This document shows positions 7,033-13,463 of a DNA stretch of 64,000 bases, one piece after another; positions within the stretch are counted from its first letter, which is position 1, and the number at the start of each line of letters is the position of its first letter. Under the pieces are notes generated by a model. The model saw only the letters and a program-made list of their open reading frames with translations. It was not told the DNA's origin and ran no database searches. Where the stretch lies: positions 1 through 64,000 of the forward strand of contig CAYYFE010000004.1 of the NCBI GenBank assembly GCA_964471115.1, given 5' to 3'. The stretch comes from SYFT01 sp964471115 (GTDB lineage Bacteria; Acidobacteriota; Vicinamibacteria; Vicinamibacterales; SCN-69-37). Made by a program: the position numbers and the translations under genes.

Positions 7033-7100
7033 CTCGGCCTGCAGCCGCCAGCGGCGCGGGTAAGAATGAGCGCTGCCGCGGCTGAAGCCGGGCGTTAGCC
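7027..7100 (+). other. attC site 4 (74 bp)
   Basis: R'' GTCTAAC (7027-7033) is the complement of the GTTAGAC that begins this same cassette at 6460. R' is GTTAGCC (7094-7100). The stem is similar to sites 2 and 5, with a few mismatches. Confidence 0.92.
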
Positions 7101-7202
7101 CGCTGAACACCCAGCCGGGTAATACGATTCATGTACCAAAAAACAACGGCCGCGTCGGCGTGACCTCGAATGCGAGGCGTATACTCAGGGCGGGGAGGTT
7201 CG

Positions 7203-7400
7203 ATGACGACAAAAGAAACTGTCTTGGCCGTTCTTGAGCGCCTTCCGGACGACTGCACCCTTGAAGACGTGCAGTATCAGCTGTACGTGACCCAAGCCAT
7301 CGCGGCTGGCCAGGCCGACGCCGAAGCTGGCCGGGTTGTTCCACACGAGCTCGTTGAAGCCGAACTGCGACGCAAGTGGTTGGTCGGGTCCGACAAGTAG
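7203..7400 (+). CDS. Cassette 5: antitoxin paired with RelE/ParE-type toxin
   Basis: A 65-residue protein: 'MTTKETVLAVLERLPDDCTL' followed by 'EDVQYQLYVTQAIAAGQADA'. It has the size and helix pattern of short antitoxins that precede ParE/RelE toxins. GGGGAGG lies before the ATG at 7203, making it preferable to the longer frame from 7170. It overlaps the toxin frame by 25 bases. It presumably neutralises the toxin through its C-terminal tail. Confidence 0.75.
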   Translation: MTTKETVLAVLERLPDDCTLEDVQYQLYVTQAIAAGQADAEAGRVVPHELVEAELRRKWLVGSDK

Positions 7401-7696
7401 CGTGGGCGGCGTCGGCATCGGCCTCGCTCGACGAAGTCGTCGCGTACATTAGCAAGACTTCTCCGCAGAACGCCCGGCTGGTACTCTCAGATACCCTCGC
7501 AGCCGCCGAGAGCTTGTCGCACCTCGCCGAACGCGGCCGACTGGTGCTCGATCAGTCCCATCCGACAACCCGAGAACTGTTTGTTCGAGGATTTCGGTTG
7601 ATGTACCAGCTGACCGAGACCCACGTAACCGTCGTCGCATTCGTCCGAGGCCGGCGGAGCTTTCCGTCCGCAGAGGGTGCTGGGGACGCGGGCTAA
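7376..7696 (+). CDS. Cassette 5: RelE/ParE-family toxin
   Basis: A 106-residue protein with the ParE pattern: N-terminal 'VRQVAWAASASASLDEVVAY' followed by 'ISKTSPQNARLV', a middle 'AERGRLVLDQSHPTTRELFV' and the late 'FRLMYQLTETHVTVVAFVRG'. ParE-type toxins poison gyrase, RelE-type toxins cut mRNA on the ribosome, and which one applies is not visible. The GTG at 7376 gives the best N-terminus. The stop lies in the R'' box of attC 5. Confidence 0.85.
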   Translation: MVGRVRQVAWAASASASLDEVVAYISKTSPQNARLVLSDTLAAAESLSHLAERGRLVLDQSHPTTRELFVRGFRLMYQLTETHVTVVAFVRGRRSFPSAEGAGDAG

Positions 7697-7764
7697 CTCG
7701 GCATGCAGCGGTCAGCGGCGCGTGTCAGAATGAGCGCCGCTGCGGCTGATGCCCAGCGTTGGGC
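7691..7764 (+). other. attC site 5 (74 bp)
   Basis: R'' GGCTAAC (7691-7697) complements the cassette's own start GTTAGCC at 7094. R' is GTTGGGC (7758-7764). Its stem differs from attC 2 by only a few bases. Confidence 0.92.
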
Positions 7765-7795
7765 TGACGAAGATGCGACGGGAAGAGAGATAGGC

Positions 7796-8065
7796 ATGAC
7801 TGCCACTGACGCTCCAAATGCTTGGTCATGGTTGCAGCTGCTGGGGGCGGCGATGATAGGGCTGGGTTGGCTGGTCGCGATCGTCACGGCGATGGCGACC
7901 GAGGGGCCACCCACCTCTGCCTGGCTGGTCCTGATCGCGAGCGGCATCAGTGTGTTCGCCAGTCGGCTGAAGATCGTCAGGCCAAGACTAAGCACCACTC
8001 TTCTCTTTGTGTCGGCTGCGGTGGCAATTGCGGCAGTCGTGGCCTCAAGAGGTCTGTGGCCGTGA
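7796..8065 (+). CDS. Cassette 6: small membrane protein (paralogue of the 8970 gene)
   Basis: An 89-residue protein with three membrane segments: after 'WSWLQLLGAAMIGLGWLVAI' come a second segment (SAWLVLIASGISVFA) and a third (LLFVSAAVAIAAVVA). The ATG at 7796 lies after GGAAGAGAG; the longer frame from 7703 would run through attC 5 and is unlikely. It aligns over its whole length with the cassette 8 protein at 8970 (shared W-S-W-x-Q, G-x-x-W-L-V and the basic loop before the last helix). Family and function are unknown. Confidence 0.75.
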   Translation: MTATDAPNAWSWLQLLGAAMIGLGWLVAIVTAMATEGPPTSAWLVLIASGISVFASRLKIVRPRLSTTLLFVSAAVAIAAVVASRGLWP

Positions 8066-8091
8066 GAGAGCGACGGGCGCTTGAACAGGCG

Positions 8092-8169
8092 GCCCAACGT
8101 GCGCTGCACCCGACGCCGCCGTGTCGCTCGCGCGCCGCTTCCCGGCGAGGGTGAGCGCTATCGTTAGGC
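8092..8169 (+). other. attC site 6 (78 bp)
   Basis: R'' GCCCAAC (8092-8098) complements the unusual start GTTGGGC of the same cassette. R' is GTTAGGC (8163-8169). The outer arms GCGCTgCACCC and GGGTGAGCGC match attC 3. Confidence 0.9.
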
Positions 8170-8196
8170 ATACTAGGAGGCTCAAGCGACTCGCAG

Positions 8197-8880
8197 ATGC
8201 GCGCCTTATTGGTCTCTGGTCTTCTACTGCTCGGGGTGTCTGCGCCACCTCTCCTTCTGATGGCTCGCGAAGCCGCAGTCGGCAACAGGGTGTCTGACCG
8301 CTATTCGGTGGAACGAATCCCCAACGGCGCGCTCGAAGCGCGAATCGGCGGGCACCGAGTGCAGATGACTGATGACTATCCCATCAAGCCGCGTGAACCG
8401 TTCGAAGACAGTACGGTGACGAAACCGGGCACTGTCCGAATTGTTGTTGACGGCCAGGTGCGGTCTTCGCCCCTGCCCGCTACGGTCCGGGTGAACCAAC
8501 GAGATGCGAACCGGTACTGGGGCTTCTCGTACCTGCAGAGGCTTCACGACCGGGAGGGGGCCGAACGGCTGGTCATCGCACAACGCCTTGGCGGGAACCG
8601 GTATCGCACGGTGTCAGTCTTCGGCGACGGTAAAGTCGTTGAGGATGAGTTCGGTTACGAGGAGCGATGCGAGCCCCCAGTGCGTGCGCTCCTGATTCGC
8701 CACGTCGTCCCTCACCCCAGCGGATATTGTTCGGACGTTCTCCAGGTATGGCCGTCGCTCCTCTATCCGGTGTTGTACCCGTGGGTGAGTGGACTCCTTG
8801 GCGGTGCGTTCGTTGGGGTGGCCTTGGTCGCCGGCCATTTTCGACGTCGGTTGGCGGGCACCCGAGAGAAGGATGCCTAA
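8197..8880 (+). CDS. Cassette 7: membrane-anchored protein of unknown function
   Basis: A 227-residue protein with an N-terminal hydrophobic segment (residues 3-23, LLVSGLLLLGVSAPPLLL), an extracytoplasmic middle domain and a second membrane segment near residues 195-215 (LLGGAFVGVALVAGHF), then a basic tail. It has two cysteines (in 'EERCEPP' and 'SGYCSD') that could pair outside the membrane. Its TAA stop lies within the R'' box of attC 7. No family is recognised. Confidence 0.72.
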   Translation: MRALLVSGLLLLGVSAPPLLLMAREAAVGNRVSDRYSVERIPNGALEARIGGHRVQMTDDYPIKPREPFEDSTVTKPGTVRIVVDGQVRSSPLPATVRVNQRDANRYWGFSYLQRLHDREGAERLVIAQRLGGNRYRTVSVFGDGKVVEDEFGYEERCEPPVRALLIRHVVPHPSGYCSDVLQVWPSLLYPVLYPWVSGLLGGAFVGVALVAGHFRRRLAGTREKDA

Positions 8881-8947
8881 CTTGCGTTGCACCAGACGGC
8901 GGCCGGTGCAATGATGAGGCCGCCGCTGGTGAACGCCAGCGTCAGCC
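8875..8947 (+). other. attC site 7 with degenerate R' box (73 bp)
   Basis: R'' GCCTAAC (8875-8881). The arms GCGTTgCACCAGaCGGCGGCC and their partner pair well. R' has drifted to GTCAGCC (8941-8947), losing the second T of the conserved GTT, so this site may recombine poorly. Confidence 0.85.
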
Positions 8948-8969
8948 GGACAAGTCGTGAAGGGGGACG

Positions 8970-9257
8970 ATGACCAATCAGGAATCGGGCGGCACGCCCT
9001 CGTCCTGGCTTCGTACTGGGTGGTCTTGGGTGCAGCTCGCCGCCGAGGCCGCCATCGGGATTGTCTGGCTCGTCACGATCGCGTCCGTCTTGTCGGGTGA
9101 CTGGCCGGCCCCGATACGTTGGGTCATGTTGCTGGGGGCGACCGGCATGTTGGTGAGCCGGCGCATCCGGACCACGCATCCCAAGCCCAGCGAGCTCCTG
9201 TTCTGGTCGGCGACCATCCTGATGATCGTGGCGGTGTTCGGGCTCCGTCGCTCGTAG
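8970..9257 (+). CDS. Cassette 8: small membrane protein (paralogue of the 7796 gene)
   Basis: A 95-residue protein with three membrane segments: after 'GWSWVQLAAEAAIGIVWLVT', 'IRWVMLLGATGMLVS' and 'LLFWSATILMIVAVFG'. It is clearly homologous to the cassette 6 protein, with the same helix order and the 'R-x-R' loop between helices two and three. The ATG follows GAAGGGGG closely. Repetition of one family in separate cassettes suggests duplication or repeated capture. Function is unknown. Confidence 0.75.
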   Translation: MTNQESGGTPSSWLRTGWSWVQLAAEAAIGIVWLVTIASVLSGDWPAPIRWVMLLGATGMLVSRRIRTTHPKPSELLFWSATILMIVAVFGLRRS

Positions 9258-9274
9258 ATACTCGCCAGCAGGGG

Positions 9275-9856
9275 ATGGGTGCTGTGAAGTGGCTCCGGTC
9301 GGCGATTGTGGCGGCGGGCGTGGCCGGTGTGTGCTTTGCCTCGATCGTCGTGTTCCGGCTTGGGTGGTTCTTTCCGATCGTGGCTGTTGCCGGTTCCATC
9401 GTCGGTGCCGTGTTGGCAGTTCGGTGGGGCGCGTCACAGGGCAGCCGGTTCGGCACCATTGCCTGCGCGCTCGGATCCTACGTTGTGGTGTTTGCGTTCC
9501 TTGTCTGGGCGTTGGTGGGGCACGAGTCGGTCCGTTCATTCCAAGCGACGTGGCAGGATCACGGCGTGGACATCGCACGTCAAGAGGCCGAAGTCTTCAT
9601 TGAGTTGGTCGACTACCCTGGCCACGGCATTGGGGTGTACTCGACCACACTTCGAGACCGACTCGCCGCTGATGGCTCACGTTCGGTCCGGATTGACTTC
9701 GCGGTGACCACCGACCTGGGCTGTGTCCGAGGCTTCCGCCACATTCGGATTGGCGATATTGCCGACCCGGTGGTCATCAACGGGAAGGGTGGATACGCGC
9801 GTGGTGCGCCGCCCGCCCGGTCCCCGTGGGTGTCCAACTTCTGGTGGTGCCGTTGA
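9275..9856 (+). CDS. Cassette 8: membrane protein of unknown function
   Basis: A 193-residue protein with about three membrane segments in the first 85 residues (SAIVAAGVAGVCFASIVVF, FPIVAVAGSIVGAVLAV, IACALGSYVVVFAFLVWAL), then a soluble C-terminal domain with two cysteines. The start is ATG 9275, or GTG 9284 with a better-spaced GGGG. A longer frame from 9119 overlaps the upstream gene and is rejected. It sits 17 nt behind the 8970 gene, so the two probably form one cassette. The last third ('GYARGAPPARSPWVSNFWW') looks low in complexity and may reflect an altered end. No family is recognised. Confidence 0.6.
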   Translation: MGAVKWLRSAIVAAGVAGVCFASIVVFRLGWFFPIVAVAGSIVGAVLAVRWGASQGSRFGTIACALGSYVVVFAFLVWALVGHESVRSFQATWQDHGVDIARQEAEVFIELVDYPGHGIGVYSTTLRDRLAADGSRSVRIDFAVTTDLGCVRGFRHIRIGDIADPVVINGKGGYARGAPPARSPWVSNFWWCR

Positions 9857-9863
9857 TCGCACG

Positions 9864-9910
9864 TCCCGACTCGGCAGGCAGCCGCCAGCGGCGCGTGTAA
9901 GAATCGGCGC
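9864..9910 (+). other. Half attC site at the end of the array
   Basis: The sequence follows the left half of attC 4 (CTCGG..GGCAGCCGCCAGCGGCGCG..TAAGAAT) but the right half and R' box are missing. The R'' position reads CCCGAC instead of a YAAC box. It marks a truncated last cassette. The start codon of the next gene lies two bases beyond. Confidence 0.75.
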
Positions 9911-9911
9911 G

Positions 9912-10976
9912 ATGACGCGTGGCCAGACAACACTGCTTGAGCTGCTCACGGCGGCCGTCGCCGGCAGGGGAGTGGCGAGCGCCAGCTGCGTCCCACGCGC
10001 CGGAGCGGAGCCCGAGACGGTGTGGGTTCCCGTTTCGGATGACGAGCCCGCGTTTCTGGCGTACAGCATCACCAAGATCTTCCTGGCGGTCGTGGTGCTG
10101 CGCCTGTGCGAAGCCGGCCGGCTGAGTCTCGACGACCGGTTGGCGCGGTGGTTTCCCGCCATCACAAAAGGGGACCGAATCTCGCTCCGCCAGCTCCTCA
10201 ACCACACCGCGGGCATTCCGGACTACGGAGGCCTGCCGGCGTATCACGACGACGTCAGGACCACTCCGTCAACGCCATGGTCGTTCCAGCGGTTTGCCGC
10301 CGAGACGTTCGAACAGGGCCTGTCCTTCGAACCAGGCCACGGCTGGCGATACTCCAATCCCGGCTTCATGCTGGTCAGGCGCATCGTTGAAGAGGTCGCC
10401 GAAGCGCCGTTTCGACGCCTGGTGGCCGAGCACATCGCAGGGCCGTTGGGCCTGCACAGGACATTCGTCGCGGACTCTCTCGACGACCTGGCCTCACTCG
10501 CTCCGGCCTTGTCGCGGCGCCTCTCCACAGACGACGCCCCGCGTGACGTGCGGCGGCACTACCATCCCGGCTGGGTCTCGCACGGCGTCGTGGCCTCCAC
10601 ATCCTCGGACCTTGCGCGGTTTCTCGACCGCCTGTTCCTGGGGCAGCTGCTGTCGGCCGAGTCTCTTGACCAGATGACGACGCTGGTGCCGGTGCCGATC
10701 GAGCCGCAACCCCAGGGTGGTCGACCCGGCTATGGGCTCGGCCTCATGGGCGATTCGGCTTCGCCGTTGGGAGTGCTCCTGGGGCACAATGGCGGCGGTC
10801 CGGGCTACGGCGCGAGCGCATTTCATGCCCGCGATCTTCAGGGCGCCTCGGCCTGCGTGATGGGCGCGCTCGAAGATGACTTTCGGCCGGAGGCGGTCGT
10901 TCTCGCGATCCTCGATCGTGTCTCCCCAGGTCGAGCTCGTGCGTGGCCGCCCCGAGGCGTTCAAGGGGCACGCTGA
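9912..10976 (+). CDS. Serine hydrolase of the beta-lactamase/DD-peptidase fold (class C-like)
   Basis: A 354-residue penicillin-binding/beta-lactamase-fold hydrolase. It has the catalytic S-x-x-K at 'YSITK' (Ser52, Lys55), the Y-x-N motif in 'GWRYSNPGFMLV' and the third motif as 'LGHNGGGPGYG'. It has no signal peptide, so it is probably cytoplasmic. The family includes esterases and DD-peptidases, and true beta-lactamase activity is only one option. The ATG lies immediately behind the truncated attC, so the array end was fused to its 5' edge and the native upstream region has been lost. Confidence 0.83.
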   Translation: MTRGQTTLLELLTAAVAGRGVASASCVPRAGAEPETVWVPVSDDEPAFLAYSITKIFLAVVVLRLCEAGRLSLDDRLARWFPAITKGDRISLRQLLNHTAGIPDYGGLPAYHDDVRTTPSTPWSFQRFAAETFEQGLSFEPGHGWRYSNPGFMLVRRIVEEVAEAPFRRLVAEHIAGPLGLHRTFVADSLDDLASLAPALSRRLSTDDAPRDVRRHYHPGWVSHGVVASTSSDLARFLDRLFLGQLLSAESLDQMTTLVPVPIEPQPQGGRPGYGLGLMGDSASPLGVLLGHNGGGPGYGASAFHARDLQGASACVMGALEDDFRPEAVVLAILDRVSPGRARAWPPRGVQGAR

Positions 10977-11183
10977 AGCCGTCAGCGCAGCAGCAGTCGC
11001 ACCGACGCGAGCGATAGGGAGGCTTCGATGGGCACGACCACCGCGCTGCGACGCGAGATGCCGGACACCGCGACGCTGCGATCGCGCGGCGGCTGGCTGC
11101 CTACCCGGACCTGGAGCGATACTGGGGAAGCCGGGCCGCCGGCAAACACATCCGCCGCTGGCCCGCACACTGAGGCGCACTGG

Positions 11184-11588
11184 ATGGCCCACCTCGTCAC
11201 GTTTCGCACGGCGGCGTTCGACCCCAGGGTGGAGCCGGCCAATCCCTACAACCCCATCGCCGGACACGCCGTGCTCGGCTGGTTGGTCCACGCGCTGCGC
11301 GCCGCCGGTTACCAGGCGGGCGATCCTGACGCCGAGGACTGGGGCTGGTACACAAACGTCAGCGCGCCCGGCGCCGCGTATCTGGTCGGCGCCAGCGGAG
11401 AGGCGGAACCCGACGACGAGGGCGCCGTGGAGTGGACGATTCAGATTCACCGGCAACGCTCGCTCGGCGACAAACTCTTCGGCCGGAACACCATGGTCCC
11501 CGACGATGCCCTGACCGCGCTCATCGAGCGGGTCATCCGCGCCGAACCGGGGTTCAGCGGCGTCGTGGTCGACCGCGCCGGGCCCTGA
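11184..11588 (+). CDS. Conserved hypothetical protein
   Basis: A 134-residue protein: 'MAHLVTFRTAAFDPRVEPAN' followed by 'PYNPIAGHAVLGWLV', then 'DAEDWGWYTNVSAPGAAYLV' and a C-terminal helix. I recognise it as a widespread small uncharacterised family with the 'NPxNPIAGxxVLxWL' and 'EDWGWY' signatures, but know no function. ATG 11184 is preceded by GAGG and gives the family-like N-terminus; a longer frame from 11028 adds a low-quality extension. The 207 bases between the upstream hydrolase and this gene hold nothing I can identify. Confidence 0.7.
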   Translation: MAHLVTFRTAAFDPRVEPANPYNPIAGHAVLGWLVHALRAAGYQAGDPDAEDWGWYTNVSAPGAAYLVGASGEAEPDDEGAVEWTIQIHRQRSLGDKLFGRNTMVPDDALTALIERVIRAEPGFSGVVVDRAGP

Positions 11589-11662
11589 GCGACGATTTGT
11601 CAGGAGCCGCAAGGCCCTCAGAGGTATGATTCCGCCGGTCCGCCCGCCGGAGACGCTCGCCC

Positions 11663-12100
11663 ATGCCAGAAACCGTGCAGAACTACCGCAATCACGCCAA
11701 GTTCGTTCCCGCCTATCACTTCGTCGCCTTTCCCCTGATCGTCGTCAACCTGATCTGGGCGCTCTACCAGATGTTCCAGTTGCGCACCGGCGACAGCATC
11801 GTGCATGCGCTGACCGCCGTGGCGCTGGTCATCGTGTTCTTCATGGCGCGCATCTTCGCGCTGCGCGTGCAGGACCGCGTCATCCGTCTGGAAATGCGCC
11901 TCCGGCTGCGCGAAGTCCTGCCGCCGGGCCTGCATCCGCGCATCACCGACTTCACCGCCGACCAGCTCGTCGCCCTGCGCTTTGCCAGCGACGCCGAACT
12001 GCCGGACCTGGCCGCCGCCGTCCTCCGCGACCACATCCACGACAAGAAGGTCATCAAACAGATGATCAAGGACTGGCAGGCGGACAATCTGAGGGCATAG
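11663..12100 (+). CDS. DUF6526 family membrane protein
   Basis: A 145-residue protein. The N-terminus 'VQNYRNHAKFVPAYHFVAF' and the later 'RLRLREVLPPGL' and 'LTADQLVALRFASDAELPDL'-like helix match the DUF6526 family. Two membrane helices lie near residues 22-40 and 48-68 and the C-terminal half is cytoplasmic. The stop codon is the TAG created by the first unit of a 7-bp tandem repeat, so the repeat may have set the present end of the protein. Confidence 0.8.
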   Translation: MPETVQNYRNHAKFVPAYHFVAFPLIVVNLIWALYQMFQLRTGDSIVHALTAVALVIVFFMARIFALRVQDRVIRLEMRLRLREVLPPGLHPRITDFTADQLVALRFASDAELPDLAAAVLRDHIHDKKVIKQMIKDWQADNLRA

Positions 12101-12197
12101 GGCATAGGGCATAGGGCATAGGGCATAGGGCATAGGGCATAGGGCACAGGGCACAGGGCACAGGGATCAGGGATCAGGGATCAGGGATCAGGGATAA
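12093..12197. repeat. Heptanucleotide tandem repeat (15 units)
   Basis: Seven GGGCATA units (12093-12141), three GGGCACA units (12142-12162), four GGGATCA units (12163-12190) and a final GGGATAA. Blocks of identical variants show stepwise expansion. It begins in the last codons of the upstream gene and ends about 20 bp before the next start. Confidence 0.95.
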
Positions 12198-12216
12198 TGG
12201 GGCGGTGGAGGTCGTG

Positions 12217-12684
12217 ATGATGCGTCGTGCGGTGATGTCGTTGGTGGTGGTGGCGGCTGTGGTGGCGGGTGTGGCGGCTCAGGAGTCGAAGAAGTTCGGC
12301 ACGCCCCTGACGCTGACCGAAGTGACGAAGGTCTCGGACATCTACGCCAACCCCGAGAAGTACAGCGGCAAGCGCGTGCAGGTCGAAGGCCCGATCGTGG
12401 ATGTGTGCCAGATGATGGGCTGCTGGCTGGCGATTGGCTCCGACAAGGAATTCCAGACCATCCGCTTCAAGGTGGAAGACGGCGTCATCGTGTTCCCGAT
12501 GTCGGTCAAGGGCAAAAACGCCAAGGTCGAAGGCGTGATCAGCGTCGAAACCCTCTCGGTCGAACAGCAGATCGCCCAGGGCCAGGAACACGCGAAGGAA
12601 CAGAAGACCACGTTCGACCCGAAGACGGTGAAGGGCCCGAAGGTGGACGTGACGATCAAGGGCGAAGGCGCCATCGTCTTCTAG
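12217..12684 (+). CDS. DUF4920 domain protein, exported
   Basis: A 155-residue protein. After a signal peptide (MMRRAVMSLVVVAAVVAGVA) the domain reads 'YANPEKYSGKRVQVEGPIVD' followed by 'VCQMMGCWLAI'. That is the DUF4920 OB-like pattern with its C-x-x-x-G-C-W motif, which could bind a metal or form a disulfide. The C-terminal tail is rich in Lys/Glu. It is followed 19 nt later by a PepSY-TM protein, a frequent partner. Start ATG 12217 or 12220; the GTG at 12205 is less likely. Confidence 0.82.
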   Translation: MMRRAVMSLVVVAAVVAGVAAQESKKFGTPLTLTEVTKVSDIYANPEKYSGKRVQVEGPIVDVCQMMGCWLAIGSDKEFQTIRFKVEDGVIVFPMSVKGKNAKVEGVISVETLSVEQQIAQGQEHAKEQKTTFDPKTVKGPKVDVTIKGEGAIVF

Positions 12685-12703
12685 TCCCGTCGCACGGTCC
12701 GGC

Positions 12704-13249
12704 ATGCAGTGGCGGCGGTACAACAACGTCCTTCACCGGGACGTGGGGTACCTGATCGTCGGCCTGACGCTGGTGTTCGGCGTGTCAGGCTTGGCGCTCA
12801 ATCACGTCGCCGACTGGAACCCGAACTACCGGCAGATTCGCGAGGCGTCGCAGATCGCCCCCTTGCAAGGGGCCGATCGCGACGCCCTCGTCGCTGATGC
12901 CCTCCGGAAACTGAACCTCACCGAGCCGCCGCGCAACGCGTTCCGGCCCGATCCCGATACCCTCCAGCTGTTCTACGAAGGCCGCACGTATCGCATCGAC
13001 GTGCCCACCGGCCACGTCATCTTCGAAGTGATCCGGCCGCGTCCGGTGTTGTTCGAACTGAATCAGCTGCACATCAACGCGTCCAAGGGCGCGTGGACGG
13101 TGATCTCGGATCTCTACGCCCTCGCGCTGATCATGATGGCCATCACCGGCATGTTCGTGCTGCGCGGCAAGAACGGTCTTGGGCGCCGCGGCAAGTGGCT
13201 GGTCGGCGCCGGCGCGCTGGTGCCGGTGGTGTACTGGCTGCTGTCATGA
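12704..13249 (+). CDS. PepSY-associated TM-helix family protein
   Basis: A 181-residue protein with an N-terminal membrane helix (DVGYLIVGLTLVFGVSGLAL), a periplasmic domain of about 80 residues, then two helices (ALALIMMAITGMFVLRG and the last 18 residues). 'HRDVGYL' at the start and 'LHINASKGAWTVISDLYALA' match PepSY_TM proteins, which are associated with iron/copper uptake and reductase systems. It is probably co-transcribed with the DUF4920 gene. Its partner role is not known. Confidence 0.8.
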   Translation: MQWRRYNNVLHRDVGYLIVGLTLVFGVSGLALNHVADWNPNYRQIREASQIAPLQGADRDALVADALRKLNLTEPPRNAFRPDPDTLQLFYEGRTYRIDVPTGHVIFEVIRPRPVLFELNQLHINASKGAWTVISDLYALALIMMAITGMFVLRGKNGLGRRGKWLVGAGALVPVVYWLLS

Positions 13250-13259
13250 ACTTCGCCTG

Positions 13260-13459
13260 TCCACACAGTAGGCATGTAGACATGTAGCAAGGCTTCAAGA
13301 AAAGCCAAGAACCTACATGCCTACATGTCTGCTGTGCGGACGCTGCAGCAGGGCTTCAAGAGGCCAAGAACCTACATGCCTACATGCCTACTGTGTGGAC
13401 GCTGCAGCAGGGCTTCAAGAAGCCAAGAAATCTACATGCCTACATGCCTACTGTGTGGA
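13260..13459. repeat. 28-bp repeat array with one inverted copy and hairpin-forming spacers
   Basis: A 28-bp unit (CTACATGCCTACATGCCTAC followed by TGTGTGGA) occurs at 13313-13340 (three changes), 13372-13399 and 13432-13459, and once inverted at 13260-13287. The 25-32 bp spacers resemble each other and contain small hairpins (GGCTTC-AA-GAAGCC). The array fills the gap between two convergent genes, where it could serve as a two-way terminator. Confidence 0.85.
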
Positions 13460-13463
13460 CACA

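Larger units (their letters stand above)
3664..9910 (+). mobile_element. Chromosomal integron: intI remnant, attI-like region, eight cassettes
   Basis: The element consists of an integrase remnant, a promoter-bearing attI-like region and an array of gene cassettes, each ending in an attC site. Insertion points (G/TTRRRY) are at 4225, 4820, 5762, 6460, 7094, 7758, 8163 and 8941 (degenerate). In each of the seven complete cassettes the first bases are the reverse complement of the cassette's own R'' box: TTAGCC/GGCTAAC, TTAGGC/GCCTAAC, TTAGGC/GCCTAAC, TTAGAC/GTCTAAC, TTAGCC/GGCTAAC, TTGGGC/GCCCAAC, TTAGGC/GCCTAAC. This is expected if each cassette was integrated from its own circle. All cassette genes face the same way. 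The array ends in a half attC at 9864-9910. With a broken integrase it is probably a locked or trans-mobilised array. Confidence 0.93.

Noticed and set aside
9119..9274. N-terminal extension of the 193-residue cassette protein
   Set aside because: It lies antiphase over the well-supported 8970 gene and reads as low-quality, His/Arg-rich sequence.
10876..11514. Alternative frame across the end of the serine hydrolase and the 11184 gene
   Set aside because: Overlaps two better supported genes and shows no domain-like pattern.
12093..12197. Telomere-like or replication-origin repeats
   Set aside because: No DnaA-box pattern or AT-rich stretch is present, and the units grade stepwise as in slippage-made tandem repeats.
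13260..13459. CRISPR array (28-bp repeats, 31-32 bp spacers)
   Set aside because: Spacers are nearly identical to each other, the first repeat is inverted, only four copies exist and no cas gene is near.
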